Shown here piece after piece: positions 15,929-24,013 of a stretch of 64,000 nucleotides of DNA (positions are counted from its first letter, which is position 1; every line of letters begins with the position of its first letter). The DNA is from DTKY01 sp037440765 (GTDB lineage: Bacteria; Acidobacteriota; Terriglobia; Bryobacterales; Bryobacteraceae): assembly GCA_037440765.1 (NCBI GenBank), contig JBBITL010000018.1, positions 62,001 through 126,000 on the forward strand. The letters run 5' to 3'. The notes beneath the pieces are model-generated. The model made no database searches, was not told the DNA's origin, and saw only the letters and a list, made by a program, of their open reading frames with translations. Both the position numbers and the translations under genes were made by a program.

Positions 15929-17968
15929 ATGAGCCGCAAGAAGGCTGTATTCGTGCTATGCGGCGCGGCGGCGGCCGCGGGGATGGCGTGGCTGGGCCTG
16001 ACGCCGGCTTCTCACGCCGCGGCGGCGCAACCGAAGGTGGATGCGCGCAAGGCGCCACTGCTGAAGGTTGACGGCCTGACGTTCAGAGACCTGAACAAAA
16101 ACGGCGCCCTGGACAGGTACGAGGACTGGCGGCTGCCGGTGGAGCAGCGCGTGGACGATCTGGTCCACCGGATGACTGTGGAGGAGAAGGCCGGGCTGAT
16201 GATCCATTTGTCGCTGGCAGGCTTCACCGGGCCGAACGGCGAGGTGCTGGGGCTCCCCGCCGCCGGACGGGGCGCGCGCGGCGGCGCTGCTGCCGCGGGG
16301 CCGGTGAACCGAGCCATCCAGGGACGCGAGAACATGAACAACGTGACGCCACTGGACAGCCCCACCCCCCGGCAGAGCATCCTGGAACGCAACATACGCT
16401 GGATCCTGGTCCGCCCGAACGCGGGCGAGTCGCCGGACGTCACAGCGAAGTTCCACAACAACCTTCAGGAGATGGCCGAGGGATCGAGGCTCGGTATCCC
16501 GATCGTGTTCAGCTCGGACCCCAGGCACGAGGTGAGCAGCGCTCCCGGCGCGGCGGCAGCCAGGCCCGTGATCTCGCAGTGGCCCGGCCAGCTTGGATTG
16601 GGCGCCATCGCCGACCCCGAGGCGACGCGCCAGTTCGGGCGGATCGCCGCCCAGGAACTCCGGGCGATCGGCATCCAATGCACGCTCTCGCCCATGGCCG
16701 ACACGGCCACCGAGCCGCGCTGGTACCGTATCAGGGGCACATTCGGCGAGGACGCCAACCTGAACGCCGTGCTCGTGAAAGCCTACATAGAGGGCTTCCA
16801 GGGAAAGCAGCTTGGCCCCGACAGCGTCATGACCGTGACCAAGCACTGGCCGGGTGACGGGCCGGTGAAGGACGGCTATGACCCGCACAACAGCTACGGC
16901 AAGTGGACCATCTACCCCGGCGATCACTTCGACTATCACCTCATCCCGTTCAAGGCGTCCTTCGAGGCGGGCACAGCCGGCATCATGGGCGGGTACTTCA
17001 TCCCCGTCGGCAAGGACACGGTGGCCATCAACTTCTCCAGGAAAATGACGGACGGCCTGCTGCGGGAGCAGATGGGCTTCAACGGCCTGGTGGTGACCGA
17101 CTGGCTGCGCAACATGCCCTGGGGAGTGGAGCACCTCTCTGAGAAGGACAGGCAGAAGATGATGGTCCTGGCGGGCGTGGACCAGATTGGCGGCGACAAC
17201 GATCCGAAGTACATCATCGAGAACGTCAGGGACGGGGGCATCCCGCTGTCCCGCCTGGACGTCAGCGCCCGGCGCGTGCTCAAGCCCATGTTCCAGTTGG
17301 GCGTGTTCGAGAATCCCTATGTCGATCCGGAACGGGCCCGGACGCTGGTGGCCAGTCAGAAGTTCCTGGAAGCCGGGTTGCTGGCCCAGTCCAAGTCGGT
17401 GGTCCTGCTCAAGAACGCGAACAACGTGCTGCCGCTGGCGGCCAAGAAGAGGGTCTACCTGGAGGGCGTGAGCCCCGAGGCGGTTTCCCCGTACGCGTTG
17501 GTGGCGCAGGAAGCCAAGGGGGCCGACCTGGCGATCATCCGGATCAGCACGCCGGCCTTCGTCTATCCGTATGGCGGCGCATTCACATTCGGGCGGGGCG
17601 GCGCGGTGGGACCGGTTCAGCCGGTTCTTGGCAACACGCTGGCCTACACCGGGTCGGCGAGCCAGAAGGAACTGGAGGCGGTCAGGAGACTGGCCGCAAC
17701 GGGGACGCCGACCCTGGTGCTCGTCGACATGGACCGTCCGACAATCCTGACCGAGTTCATTGACGAGGTGGCCGCGGTGATGGCCGTCTTCGCGGTGAGC
17801 GACCGCGCCGTGATGGACGTGGTCTTCGGCAAGCACAGCCCGTCCGGCAAGCTGCCGGTGGACCTGCCTGCCGACATGCCGTCGGTGATGGCGCAGGCGG
17901 CTGACGTTCCGTTCGATTACGGCGAGCCGCTGTTCAAGTTCGGCTACGGTCTGACTTACGCAAAGTAA
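15929..17968 (+). CDS. Secreted glycoside hydrolase family 3 (beta-glucosidase-like)
   Basis: 679 residues with a signal peptide (KKAVFVLCGAAAAAGMAWLG). After a dockerin-like FRDLNKNGALDRYEDW stretch, the GH3 catalytic barrel is visible: RVDDLVHRMTVEEKAGLM, SSDPRHEV, TVTKHWPGDG, and the nucleophile Asp in GFNGLVVTDWLRN. The C-terminal (alpha/beta) sandwich ends with SGKLPVDLPADMP and FDYGEPLFKFGYGLTY. Length fits a two-domain GH3 without a fibronectin domain. It likely removes terminal sugars from oligosaccharides in the periplasm or outside. The convergent neighbour ends 42 bases away. Confidence 0.9.
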   Translation: MSRKKAVFVLCGAAAAAGMAWLGLTPASHAAAAQPKVDARKAPLLKVDGLTFRDLNKNGALDRYEDWRLPVEQRVDDLVHRMTVEEKAGLMIHLSLAGFTGPNGEVLGLPAAGRGARGGAAAAGPVNRAIQGRENMNNVTPLDSPTPRQSILERNIRWILVRPNAGESPDVTAKFHNNLQEMAEGSRLGIPIVFSSDPRHEVSSAPGAAAARPVISQWPGQLGLGAIADPEATRQFGRIAAQELRAIGIQCTLSPMADTATEPRWYRIRGTFGEDANLNAVLVKAYIEGFQGKQLGPDSVMTVTKHWPGDGPVKDGYDPHNSYGKWTIYPGDHFDYHLIPFKASFEAGTAGIMGGYFIPVGKDTVAINFSRKMTDGLLREQMGFNGLVVTDWLRNMPWGVEHLSEKDRQKMMVLAGVDQIGGDNDPKYIIENVRDGGIPLSRLDVSARRVLKPMFQLGVFENPYVDPERARTLVASQKFLEAGLLAQSKSVVLLKNANNVLPLAAKKRVYLEGVSPEAVSPYALVAQEAKGADLAIIRISTPAFVYPYGGAFTFGRGGAVGPVQPVLGNTLAYTGSASQKELEAVRRLAATGTPTLVLVDMDRPTILTEFIDEVAAVMAVFAVSDRAVMDVVFGKHSPSGKLPVDLPADMPSVMAQAADVPFDYGEPLFKFGYGLTYAK

Positions 17969-18010
17969 CTGCCGGCGCGACAGGCCAGGAGGACTGCCGC
18001 ACTGTTCGCG

Positions 18011-19012
18011 CTACAGTCGCTCCAGCAGGTAGGCGCAGTCTTCCAGGCGGCTGGAGGCGCCGGTGTTGACGGCGAACTGGCGCCGGCGGCCCTTGCCGCC
18101 CGGGGCATGGCTCCACAGCGACGCCCCGGCGTACTGGCCGTCCCTGCGCAGCGCGTAGAAGGTGATGTCGAACCGCGCCAGCCGCGCGCGGTCGTTGTTG
18201 AAGTTGCGGGCGATGCGCTTCAGCACGTCCAGGCAGGCCTCGCGCGGCGCCATGCCGTGACGCATGTTCTCGACCACGGCGTGCGCCCCCACCACGCGGA
18301 TGTTCTCTTCGCCCCGGCCGGTGGAGCCCGCCGCGCCCACGTCCTGGTCCACGAAAAGCCCGGCGCCGATGATCGGAGAATCGCCCACCCTGCCGGGGAT
18401 CTTCCAGGCCAGGCCGCTGGTGCTGGTAACGCCGGACATCTCGCCCCGGCGGTTGAGCGCCAGGCAGTTGATGGTGCCCGTGTGAGGAGCGTCCAGCCCG
18501 TCGGTCCAGTTGTTGTTGTTGCCCGAATCGCGCAGCGAGGCCTTCCAGGCTAGCCAGGCCTGCCGCGATTTCTCGCTCAGCAGGTTCTCCTCCACAAAGC
18601 CCATGGCTCGGGCGAAGCGCAGCGCGCCCTCGCCCACCAGCATGATGTGGTCGGTCTTTTCCATGACGAGGCGGGCGACCCTGGAAGGAGTCTTGATGTT
18701 GCGCAGGCTGGCGACGGAGCCCGCGCGGCGCGTGGGGCCGTGCATGACGCTGGCGTCCAGTTCCACCACGCCCTCCTCGTTGGGAAGCCCGCCGTAGCCG
18801 ACCGAGTTGTCCTCGGGGTCCTCCTCGTTGATGTTCACGCCGGCTATCGCCGCCTCGAGGGTGTCGCCTCCCGCGGCCAGGAGTTCCATGGCCCGGGCGC
18901 AGGCTCTGGCGCCATTGGAACTGGCGATAACCACGTTGCCGGGCGGCGCGGTCTGGGCCAGACCCGCCGTCAGGGCGGCCGGAAGCGAAACAAGATCCCG
19001 CCTGCGGAGCAT
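18011..19012 (-). CDS. Exported glycosylasparaginase/isoaspartyl peptidase-type Ntn hydrolase
   Basis: 333 residues. Tat-like start MLRRRDLVSLPAALTAG, with AGGAGG eight bases upstream. Family motifs: SNGARACARAMELLAAGGDT, DNSVGYGGLPNEEG, the autocleavage site DAPHTGTINCLAL with Thr as likely nucleophile, then KIPGRVGDSPIIGAG and GEENIRVVGAH. Family knowledge: these precursors self-cleave before the Thr and hydrolyse GlcNAc-Asn or beta-aspartyl bonds. The GRVGDSPIIGAG signature favours the glycosylasparaginase branch. Divergent from the next gene with only 30 bases between the starts. Confidence 0.85.
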   Translation of the reverse strand: MLRRRDLVSLPAALTAGLAQTAPPGNVVIASSNGARACARAMELLAAGGDTLEAAIAGVNINEEDPEDNSVGYGGLPNEEGVVELDASVMHGPTRRAGSVASLRNIKTPSRVARLVMEKTDHIMLVGEGALRFARAMGFVEENLLSEKSRQAWLAWKASLRDSGNNNNWTDGLDAPHTGTINCLALNRRGEMSGVTSTSGLAWKIPGRVGDSPIIGAGLFVDQDVGAAGSTGRGEENIRVVGAHAVVENMRHGMAPREACLDVLKRIARNFNNDRARLARFDITFYALRRDGQYAGASLWSHAPGGKGRRRQFAVNTGASSRLEDCAYLLERL

Positions 19013-19042
19013 CCTTAGAACCTCCTGGTAAACTGAATCCTG

Positions 19043-19435
19043 ATGAAGCGACGCTGGCTGGTGGCGCTGCTCTCCGCCTCATTCTCGTCTTTCGGGCAGC
19101 AGAGGCGCAAGCAGCAGGCCGAGACGCAGATCGAGGTCAGGGAAATCAAGGCGGCGCGGGCGGAACACCGGATCACCATCGACGGCGCGATACGCAACAC
19201 CGGCACCCGCCCCTTGGTCAAGCTCCTGCTGCTGTTCGACCTGCTGGATGCCGACCGCAGGACGATCTCGCGGCGGAGGGGGACCATCGAGGAAGCCGTG
19301 CTGGAGCCGGGCGAAGCGTCCAGCTTCCAGTTCTACGTGGCGGACCAGGCGCGCGCCGTGGAGGTGAGCGTCGCGGCAGAACACCGCGGGGCGCAGATTG
19401 AAGTGACCAGGCCGGGTCCCTACGTGATCGAGTAG
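19043..19435 (+). CDS. Small secreted FxLYD-like domain protein
   Basis: 130 residues. A short signal-like N-terminus (RRWLVALLSASFSSFG) then a beta-sandwich pattern: ITIDGAIRNTGTRPLVKLLL, LFDLLDADRRTI, EPGEASSFQFYVADQA. This resembles FxLYD domains, which are extracellular and of unknown function. It is followed 21 bases later by aroA on the same strand and could be co-transcribed, although the functions have no obvious link. Confidence 0.55.
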   Translation: MKRRWLVALLSASFSSFGQQRRKQQAETQIEVREIKAARAEHRITIDGAIRNTGTRPLVKLLLLFDLLDADRRTISRRRGTIEEAVLEPGEASSFQFYVADQARAVEVSVAAEHRGAQIEVTRPGPYVIE

Positions 19436-19456
19436 CCGCGCGGAAACAGAAACGCT

Positions 19457-20737
19457 ATGCAAGAACACATCACACCTGCCGCCAGGCTGGAAGGCTCGGT
19501 GCGCCTGCCGGGCGACAAGTCGATCTCCCACCGCTACGCGATGCTGGCGGCGATAGCCGAAGGCTCCAGCCTGATCAGCAACTACGCCACGGGCGAGGAC
19601 TGCCGCTCAACGCTCTCGTGCCTGGGAGCGCTGGGCGTGCCAGTAACGGTGGATGGCTCAGAGGTTCGCATCGAGGGGAGAGGGCTGGACGGGCTCCGGG
19701 AGCCGCTGGCGGCGCTGGACGCTGGCAACTCGGGCTCGACCATACGCATGCTCTCCGGGATTCTGGCCGGGCAGAAGTTCACCAGCCGGATCGGGGGAGA
19801 CGCCTCGCTGTCAGGGCGGCCGATGGACCGGATCATGCTGCCGCTGCGGCAGATGGGAGCGCGGGTTGAGGGCCGCGATGGCCGCTACCCGCCGCTGAAG
19901 ATCAGCGGAGGGGCGCTCGAGGCGATCGACTACACGCTGCCGGTGGCCAGCGCCCAGGTCAAGAGCTGCGTCCTGTTGGCAGGACTTTACGCCCGCGGCG
20001 CGACCGCCGTGCGCGAACCGGTCGTCACGCGGGACCACACGGAACTGGCGCTGCGGGAATTCGGCGCCTCCCTAGGGAAGAAGGACGGCAGGATCACCAT
20101 CGAGCCCCGGCCCACCCTCCGGGGCCGAGAGCTGACGGTTCCCTGCGACCTGTCGTCGGCGGCCTTCTTCCTGGCGGCGGCATCGATGAGGCCCGATTCG
20201 GCGGTGCTGATCGAAGGCGTGGGCCTGAACCCGACGCGTTCTCAATTGCTGGATTTCCTGATTGGGATGGGCGCGCGCATCGAGGTGCGGAACCTGGGTG
20301 CGCGCAACGGAGAACTGGCCGGGGACATACTGGTGCGGTCGAGCCGCCTCAAGGGCGGCGTGATCGAGAAGGCCATGACCACGGCTCTGATCGACGAGAT
20401 TCCAGTCCTCGCCGTGCTGGGGGCGGTGAGCGAACAGGGGCTGACCGTGCGCGACGCCCGCGAGTTGCGGCTGAAGGAGACCGACCGCATCGCCGCGGTG
20501 GCCGGGAACCTGGGACGCATGGGCGTCACGGTCGAGGTGCGGGAGGACGGCTTCACGGTAGCCGGAGGCCAGGGTTTCCGGGCCGCGCGGCTGGACTCGT
20601 TCGGCGACCATCGCATCGCGATGGCCTGCGCCGTGGCCGCCCTCAGCGCCGGCGGCGAGTGCCTGATTGACGGCGCCGAAGCGGCCGGCGTGTCCTTCCC
20701 CGGGTTCTTCGGCACGCTGCGTCAATTGACAGAGTGA
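19457..20737 (+). CDS. aroA: 3-phosphoshikimate 1-carboxyvinyltransferase (EPSP synthase)
   Basis: 426 residues, full family length. It transfers enolpyruvate from PEP to shikimate-3-phosphate in the cytoplasmic shikimate pathway. Diagnostic motifs: RLPGDKSISHRYAML at residues 15-29, LDAGNSGSTIRMLSG, DLSSAAFFLAAA, and the PEP-site RLKETDRIAAVAGNL. The C-terminus has SFGDHRIAMACAVAAL. The ribosome site is weak. No other shikimate gene is adjacent; the aromatic genes trpE(G) and trpS lie far downstream. Confidence 0.97.
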   Translation: MQEHITPAARLEGSVRLPGDKSISHRYAMLAAIAEGSSLISNYATGEDCRSTLSCLGALGVPVTVDGSEVRIEGRGLDGLREPLAALDAGNSGSTIRMLSGILAGQKFTSRIGGDASLSGRPMDRIMLPLRQMGARVEGRDGRYPPLKISGGALEAIDYTLPVASAQVKSCVLLAGLYARGATAVREPVVTRDHTELALREFGASLGKKDGRITIEPRPTLRGRELTVPCDLSSAAFFLAAASMRPDSAVLIEGVGLNPTRSQLLDFLIGMGARIEVRNLGARNGELAGDILVRSSRLKGGVIEKAMTTALIDEIPVLAVLGAVSEQGLTVRDARELRLKETDRIAAVAGNLGRMGVTVEVREDGFTVAGGQGFRAARLDSFGDHRIAMACAVAALSAGGECLIDGAEAAGVSFPGFFGTLRQLTE

Positions 20738-20744
20738 GGCTGGG

Positions 20745-20995
20745 CTAGTCTCCGAGTCGGAAGTCCGCAGGCCTGCAAGCCCGCTTCGTTGAAGACGCGC
20801 CTGTTGTGCAGGACGTGGGCCCCTCCCTTAGGGTCGGGGTTCCGCGCGGGGTTTGCGTCTTCGTCGCTGGGGGCGGCCCGCAGGGCTATGGGAACTCCCT
20901 CACGGTCGCGGTTCTGTGCAACACCTCGAAAGCACAGAACCGCGCGTCAGCAAGCGGGCGCGGTTGCTCAACGGACCTCTGACTCGGGAGACTAG
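20745..20995. repeat. 251-base repeat element with imperfect terminal inverted repeats
   Basis: It fills the gap between convergent aroA and the SGNH/TIGR03437 gene. The left end (20745-20767) and the reverse complement of the right end (20972-20995) share CTAGTCTCC, GAGTC and GTCCG with only a few differences. Inside is a 13-bp hairpin (20907-20919 with 20932-20944, 12-base loop) and a copy of the unit also found on the minus strand at 5311-5393. The right end supplies the TAG stop codon of the minus-strand gene. No coding content is convincing; it may act as a bidirectional terminator or a MITE/REP-like element. Confidence 0.75.
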
Positions 20996-22656
20996 CTGCC
21001 CCCCGCTACGGCCAGGGTTGCGACGTTGCTACTGGCCGAGCCGACACTGACGGTGAGCGGGAGCTTTCCGGCAGGGCTGGCGGGCGGAACGCGGAAGTTG
21101 ATCTGATTCAGTCCGGGGAAGCCGGGGGCGGCTCCCGAGTAGTTGACCTCCGCTTTTAGGCCTCCGAGCCGCACCACGGGCAGGATCTCGGGGGCCTTGA
21201 TCATCGGGTTTCGCGCCCCCAGCCCGGTCAGGTACAGGGCGATCCACTCTCCGGGACGGGCCGGCGCCTCGGAGGTGACTGCGGGCATGCCCGGCGCGCT
21301 GGCGCGGCGCGCGGCGGCAGGGCCCTGCGGCGTGCTGTCCAACGTGAATATCGCGGGGGCGGCGAACAGGGGAGAGAGCGGCAGCGGCGCCGAAGCGACT
21401 CCTTCTCTCACCACGACCAACTCGCGCCCGGCGGCGTTGTTGGGAACCACGAAGTTGATCTGACCGGGCGAGACATAGTAGAGGGGCGCAGGCTCGCCAT
21501 CCACTCTCACGACGGTGCCGCCCAGCACGGTCGGCAGGGGGAGGCCGGTCCAGGACGCAGTGGCCGCAGACAGCTCAGACCCATAGATTGATGCGATGGC
21601 CCGGGGTGCGAAGTCCGGCGAATAGCTCGCCGCATTAACGACCGCCGCGGGCGAAGGCGCGGGCGGCGGTTGTGCGGGCTGGCGGACGAACCAGGAACGG
21701 CTGGTGGAATCCGCCTTGAAGAAGTCCAGCAGCATGCGGGCGACCTTCTGGCGGCCGGAATCCGCCGGATGAGTGCCGTCGGATGGGTGAAGATCCGAGC
21801 AGAGCCAGGTCAGCCCGTCGTCCCTCTCGGTGGTTCCGTCCGCCCACAGGTAGGGGCCCCAGGCGAGCCAGGGCGCGCGGCCGGCGTCGTAACTCAACTC
21901 GGCGGAGCCGGTCAACTGGGCTTCGATGAGCCACTTCACCGAGAAGGCGCTCTGGTAGGCATAGGGCTCCGGGTTGAGCGCCGTCGAGGCGTAGCCGGCG
22001 TAGATCCGGCTGGACAGGTACAGCAGCCTCAGGTTCGGGAACCTGGAGCGGAGCTCCTGCACCAGCGGCTTCAGCCAGCTCAGCAGTTCCTGTGCATCCA
22101 ACGGGAACGCCAGTCGAGGCTGAGCGAGCGCCTGCTTCAGCCAGCCCACCTGCACCTGCGCCGCGGTAACCCCCGCGGCCGCCAGGCGCCGGTCCACTTC
22201 GGCCCAGTAGCTGGTCCCGTTCTGGACGATGGCGGAAGCGGTCGCGCCGCCCTGCGCTCCGTCGACGATGACCAGCCGCGGATGCTTGTCCGGCTCCCTG
22301 TCGGCAAGCTGCTTGAAGACCGAGAACTCCTGCGTGGTATTCGACATCCCGGTGGACAGGAGGACGATCCTGCCTCCTGCATCGTCCACCGCGCCAAGAG
22401 CGTTGCGCGGCCTCACCATGGCGGCCAGACGCAGTCCCGCGGCTTCATGATCCGCGGGCCGGTGGTTCGAGCCGTTAGGATAGAGGCCGCCGGCTAGCCC
22501 GTGATGCGGAGGGAAAAAGGGGTCATTGAGCGGGACCAGGCCGGTGGAGGAGCGTCCGCAGTCGCTGGCCGGGACGGCCGGAACCGCAAGCCCGCACCAG
22601 AGAACCGCCAATGTCACCTTCCGACGCACAGTCCCCTGAAACCAATGTAATCTCAT
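20992..22656 (-). CDS. Secreted SGNH-hydrolase-like protein with C-terminal TIGR03437-type domain
   Basis: 554 residues. Signal-like N-terminus (VTLAVLWCGLAVPAVPAS). The region to about residue 320 has an SGNH pattern: IVLLSTGMSNTTQEF with a possible catalytic Ser, an RLVIVDGAQGG block and a late SDLHPSDGTHPADSG block containing Asp-x-x-His. From about residue 330 comes VVNAASYSPDFAPRAIASIY, then PLYYVSPGQINFVVPNNAAG and QINFRVPPASPAGKLPLTVS, the TIGR03437 pattern typical of Solibacter relatives. Probably an extracellular esterase-like enzyme; the C-terminal domain may help secretion or attachment (inference). Its stop codon lies in the repeat element. Confidence 0.75.
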   Translation of the reverse strand: MRLHWFQGTVRRKVTLAVLWCGLAVPAVPASDCGRSSTGLVPLNDPFFPPHHGLAGGLYPNGSNHRPADHEAAGLRLAAMVRPRNALGAVDDAGGRIVLLSTGMSNTTQEFSVFKQLADREPDKHPRLVIVDGAQGGATASAIVQNGTSYWAEVDRRLAAAGVTAAQVQVGWLKQALAQPRLAFPLDAQELLSWLKPLVQELRSRFPNLRLLYLSSRIYAGYASTALNPEPYAYQSAFSVKWLIEAQLTGSAELSYDAGRAPWLAWGPYLWADGTTERDDGLTWLCSDLHPSDGTHPADSGRQKVARMLLDFFKADSTSRSWFVRQPAQPPPAPSPAAVVNAASYSPDFAPRAIASIYGSELSAATASWTGLPLPTVLGGTVVRVDGEPAPLYYVSPGQINFVVPNNAAGRELVVVREGVASAPLPLSPLFAAPAIFTLDSTPQGPAAARRASAPGMPAVTSEAPARPGEWIALYLTGLGARNPMIKAPEILPVVRLGGLKAEVNYSGAAPGFPGLNQINFRVPPASPAGKLPLTVSVGSASSNVATLAVAGGS

Positions 22657-22768
22657 GGCCGGTTCGCACGCGGCCGGCCGGGCTACCCTGTTTTCCGGGT
22701 CCTGATACCCCTCCCGTGGTATGGTGCGTCAGCGCCAGGCCCCGTAGGCTGGCAAAGGGGAAGGGTGT

Positions 22769-24013
22769 GTGTCGGATTTCTACCAGACCGGAGTTGTGAC
22801 TACCCTCCACAGGCTGAAGCCGAATAACGTGGAGCGGCTGGAAGGGGACCTGGAGAGGTTCTCGCGCAACCGGCCTATCGGCCTGGTGCTGCCGGCGCTG
22901 TATTCGGAGTTCGAGACGCCCGCCATGCAGCGGATCGTGGCCGAACTCCGGCGCGTGCGCTACCTCCAGCGCATCGTGGTGGTGCTCGGGCGCGCCACCG
23001 CCGGACAGTTCGATAAGGCGCGGGCTGCGTTCAGCGACTTCTACACGCCCGTCACCCTCGTGTGGGTCGACGGCGGCCGTATCCAGGGGCTGCTGAGACT
23101 ACTGGAGGAGAAGGCGCTTTCGGCTGGCGGCGACGGCAAGGGCAGGTCCTGCTGGCTGGCCTATGGCGCGATCCTGGCCGCGCGCGACTGCGACGTGATC
23201 GCCCTGCACGACTGCGACATCGTGAATTACGAGCGGCAGCTCCTGGCGCGGCTGTGCTACCCGGTGGCGCACCCCAACCTGGGCTTCGAGTTCTGCAAGG
23301 GCTTCTACTCGCGCGTGACCGACCGCATGCACGGGAGGGTTACGCGGCTGTTTGTGACTCCTCTGGTGCGGGGGCTGATGAGCATGGCGCCGTCGGCGGC
23401 ATTCCTGCAATTCCTGGACAGCTTCCGCTACGCGCTGGCCGGCGAGTTCGCCATGGACGTGAACCTGGCGCGCATCAACCGGATACCGGGCGACTGGGGC
23501 CTGGAGATCGGCGTGCTGGCCGAAGTGTACCGCAACTGCGCGGTGGCCAGAATCTGCCAGGTGGACCTGGCCGACACCTACGAGCACAAGCACCAGGATC
23601 TCTCCCAGGACGATTCCTCCAAGGGGCTGCGGCGGATGGCGGCGGACATCGCCAAGTCGCTGTTCCGGACGATGGCCAGCGAGGGGCTGGTGTTCACGGC
23701 GGATCATTTCCGCAGCCTGGAGGTGCGCTACGTACGGATCGCGCAGGACACCATCGCGCGCTACTACGCCGACGCCATGCTGAACGGGCTCAAGTTCGAC
23801 CGGCACGGGGAGGAGATCGCCGTGGCCGCCTTCGCCCGGAGCCTGCGGCAGGCCGCCGAGGAGTTCATCCAGGATCCGCTGGGGCTGCCCCTCATACCCA
23901 ACTGGAACCGCGTGCTGGCGGCCGTGCCCGAATTCTTCGAACTGCTGCTGGACGCCATCGAGAAGGACTCCAGGCAGCCGGCCGGACGCGCGGCCATGAC
24001 ACCCGGACCATGA
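22769..24013 (+). CDS. Glycosyltransferase, possibly glucosyl-3-phosphoglycerate synthase-like
   Basis: 414 residues from a GTG at 22769, preceded by a purine-rich GGGGAAGGG. N-terminal MSDFYQTGVVTTLHRLK and a GT-A fold: PIGLVLPALYSEFETPAMQR, RIVVVLGRAT, and the metal-binding DCD in VIALHDCDIVNYERQL; later EFAMDVNLARINRIPGDWGLEIG. The pattern is closest to GT81-type enzymes that make glucosyl- or mannosyl-3-phosphoglycerate, precursors of compatible solutes, but I cannot be sure of the acceptor. It overlaps the next glycosyltransferase by four bases (ATGA), so the two are translationally coupled. Confidence 0.65.
   Translation: MSDFYQTGVVTTLHRLKPNNVERLEGDLERFSRNRPIGLVLPALYSEFETPAMQRIVAELRRVRYLQRIVVVLGRATAGQFDKARAAFSDFYTPVTLVWVDGGRIQGLLRLLEEKALSAGGDGKGRSCWLAYGAILAARDCDVIALHDCDIVNYERQLLARLCYPVAHPNLGFEFCKGFYSRVTDRMHGRVTRLFVTPLVRGLMSMAPSAAFLQFLDSFRYALAGEFAMDVNLARINRIPGDWGLEIGVLAEVYRNCAVARICQVDLADTYEHKHQDLSQDDSSKGLRRMAADIAKSLFRTMASEGLVFTADHFRSLEVRYVRIAQDTIARYYADAMLNGLKFDRHGEEIAVAAFARSLRQAAEEFIQDPLGLPLIPNWNRVLAAVPEFFELLLDAIEKDSRQPAGRAAMTPGP

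Noticed and set aside
15956..17836. 626-codon minus-strand open frame opposite the GH3 gene
   Set aside because: His/Arg/Val-rich with no recognisable domain; the plus strand has all GH3 motifs.
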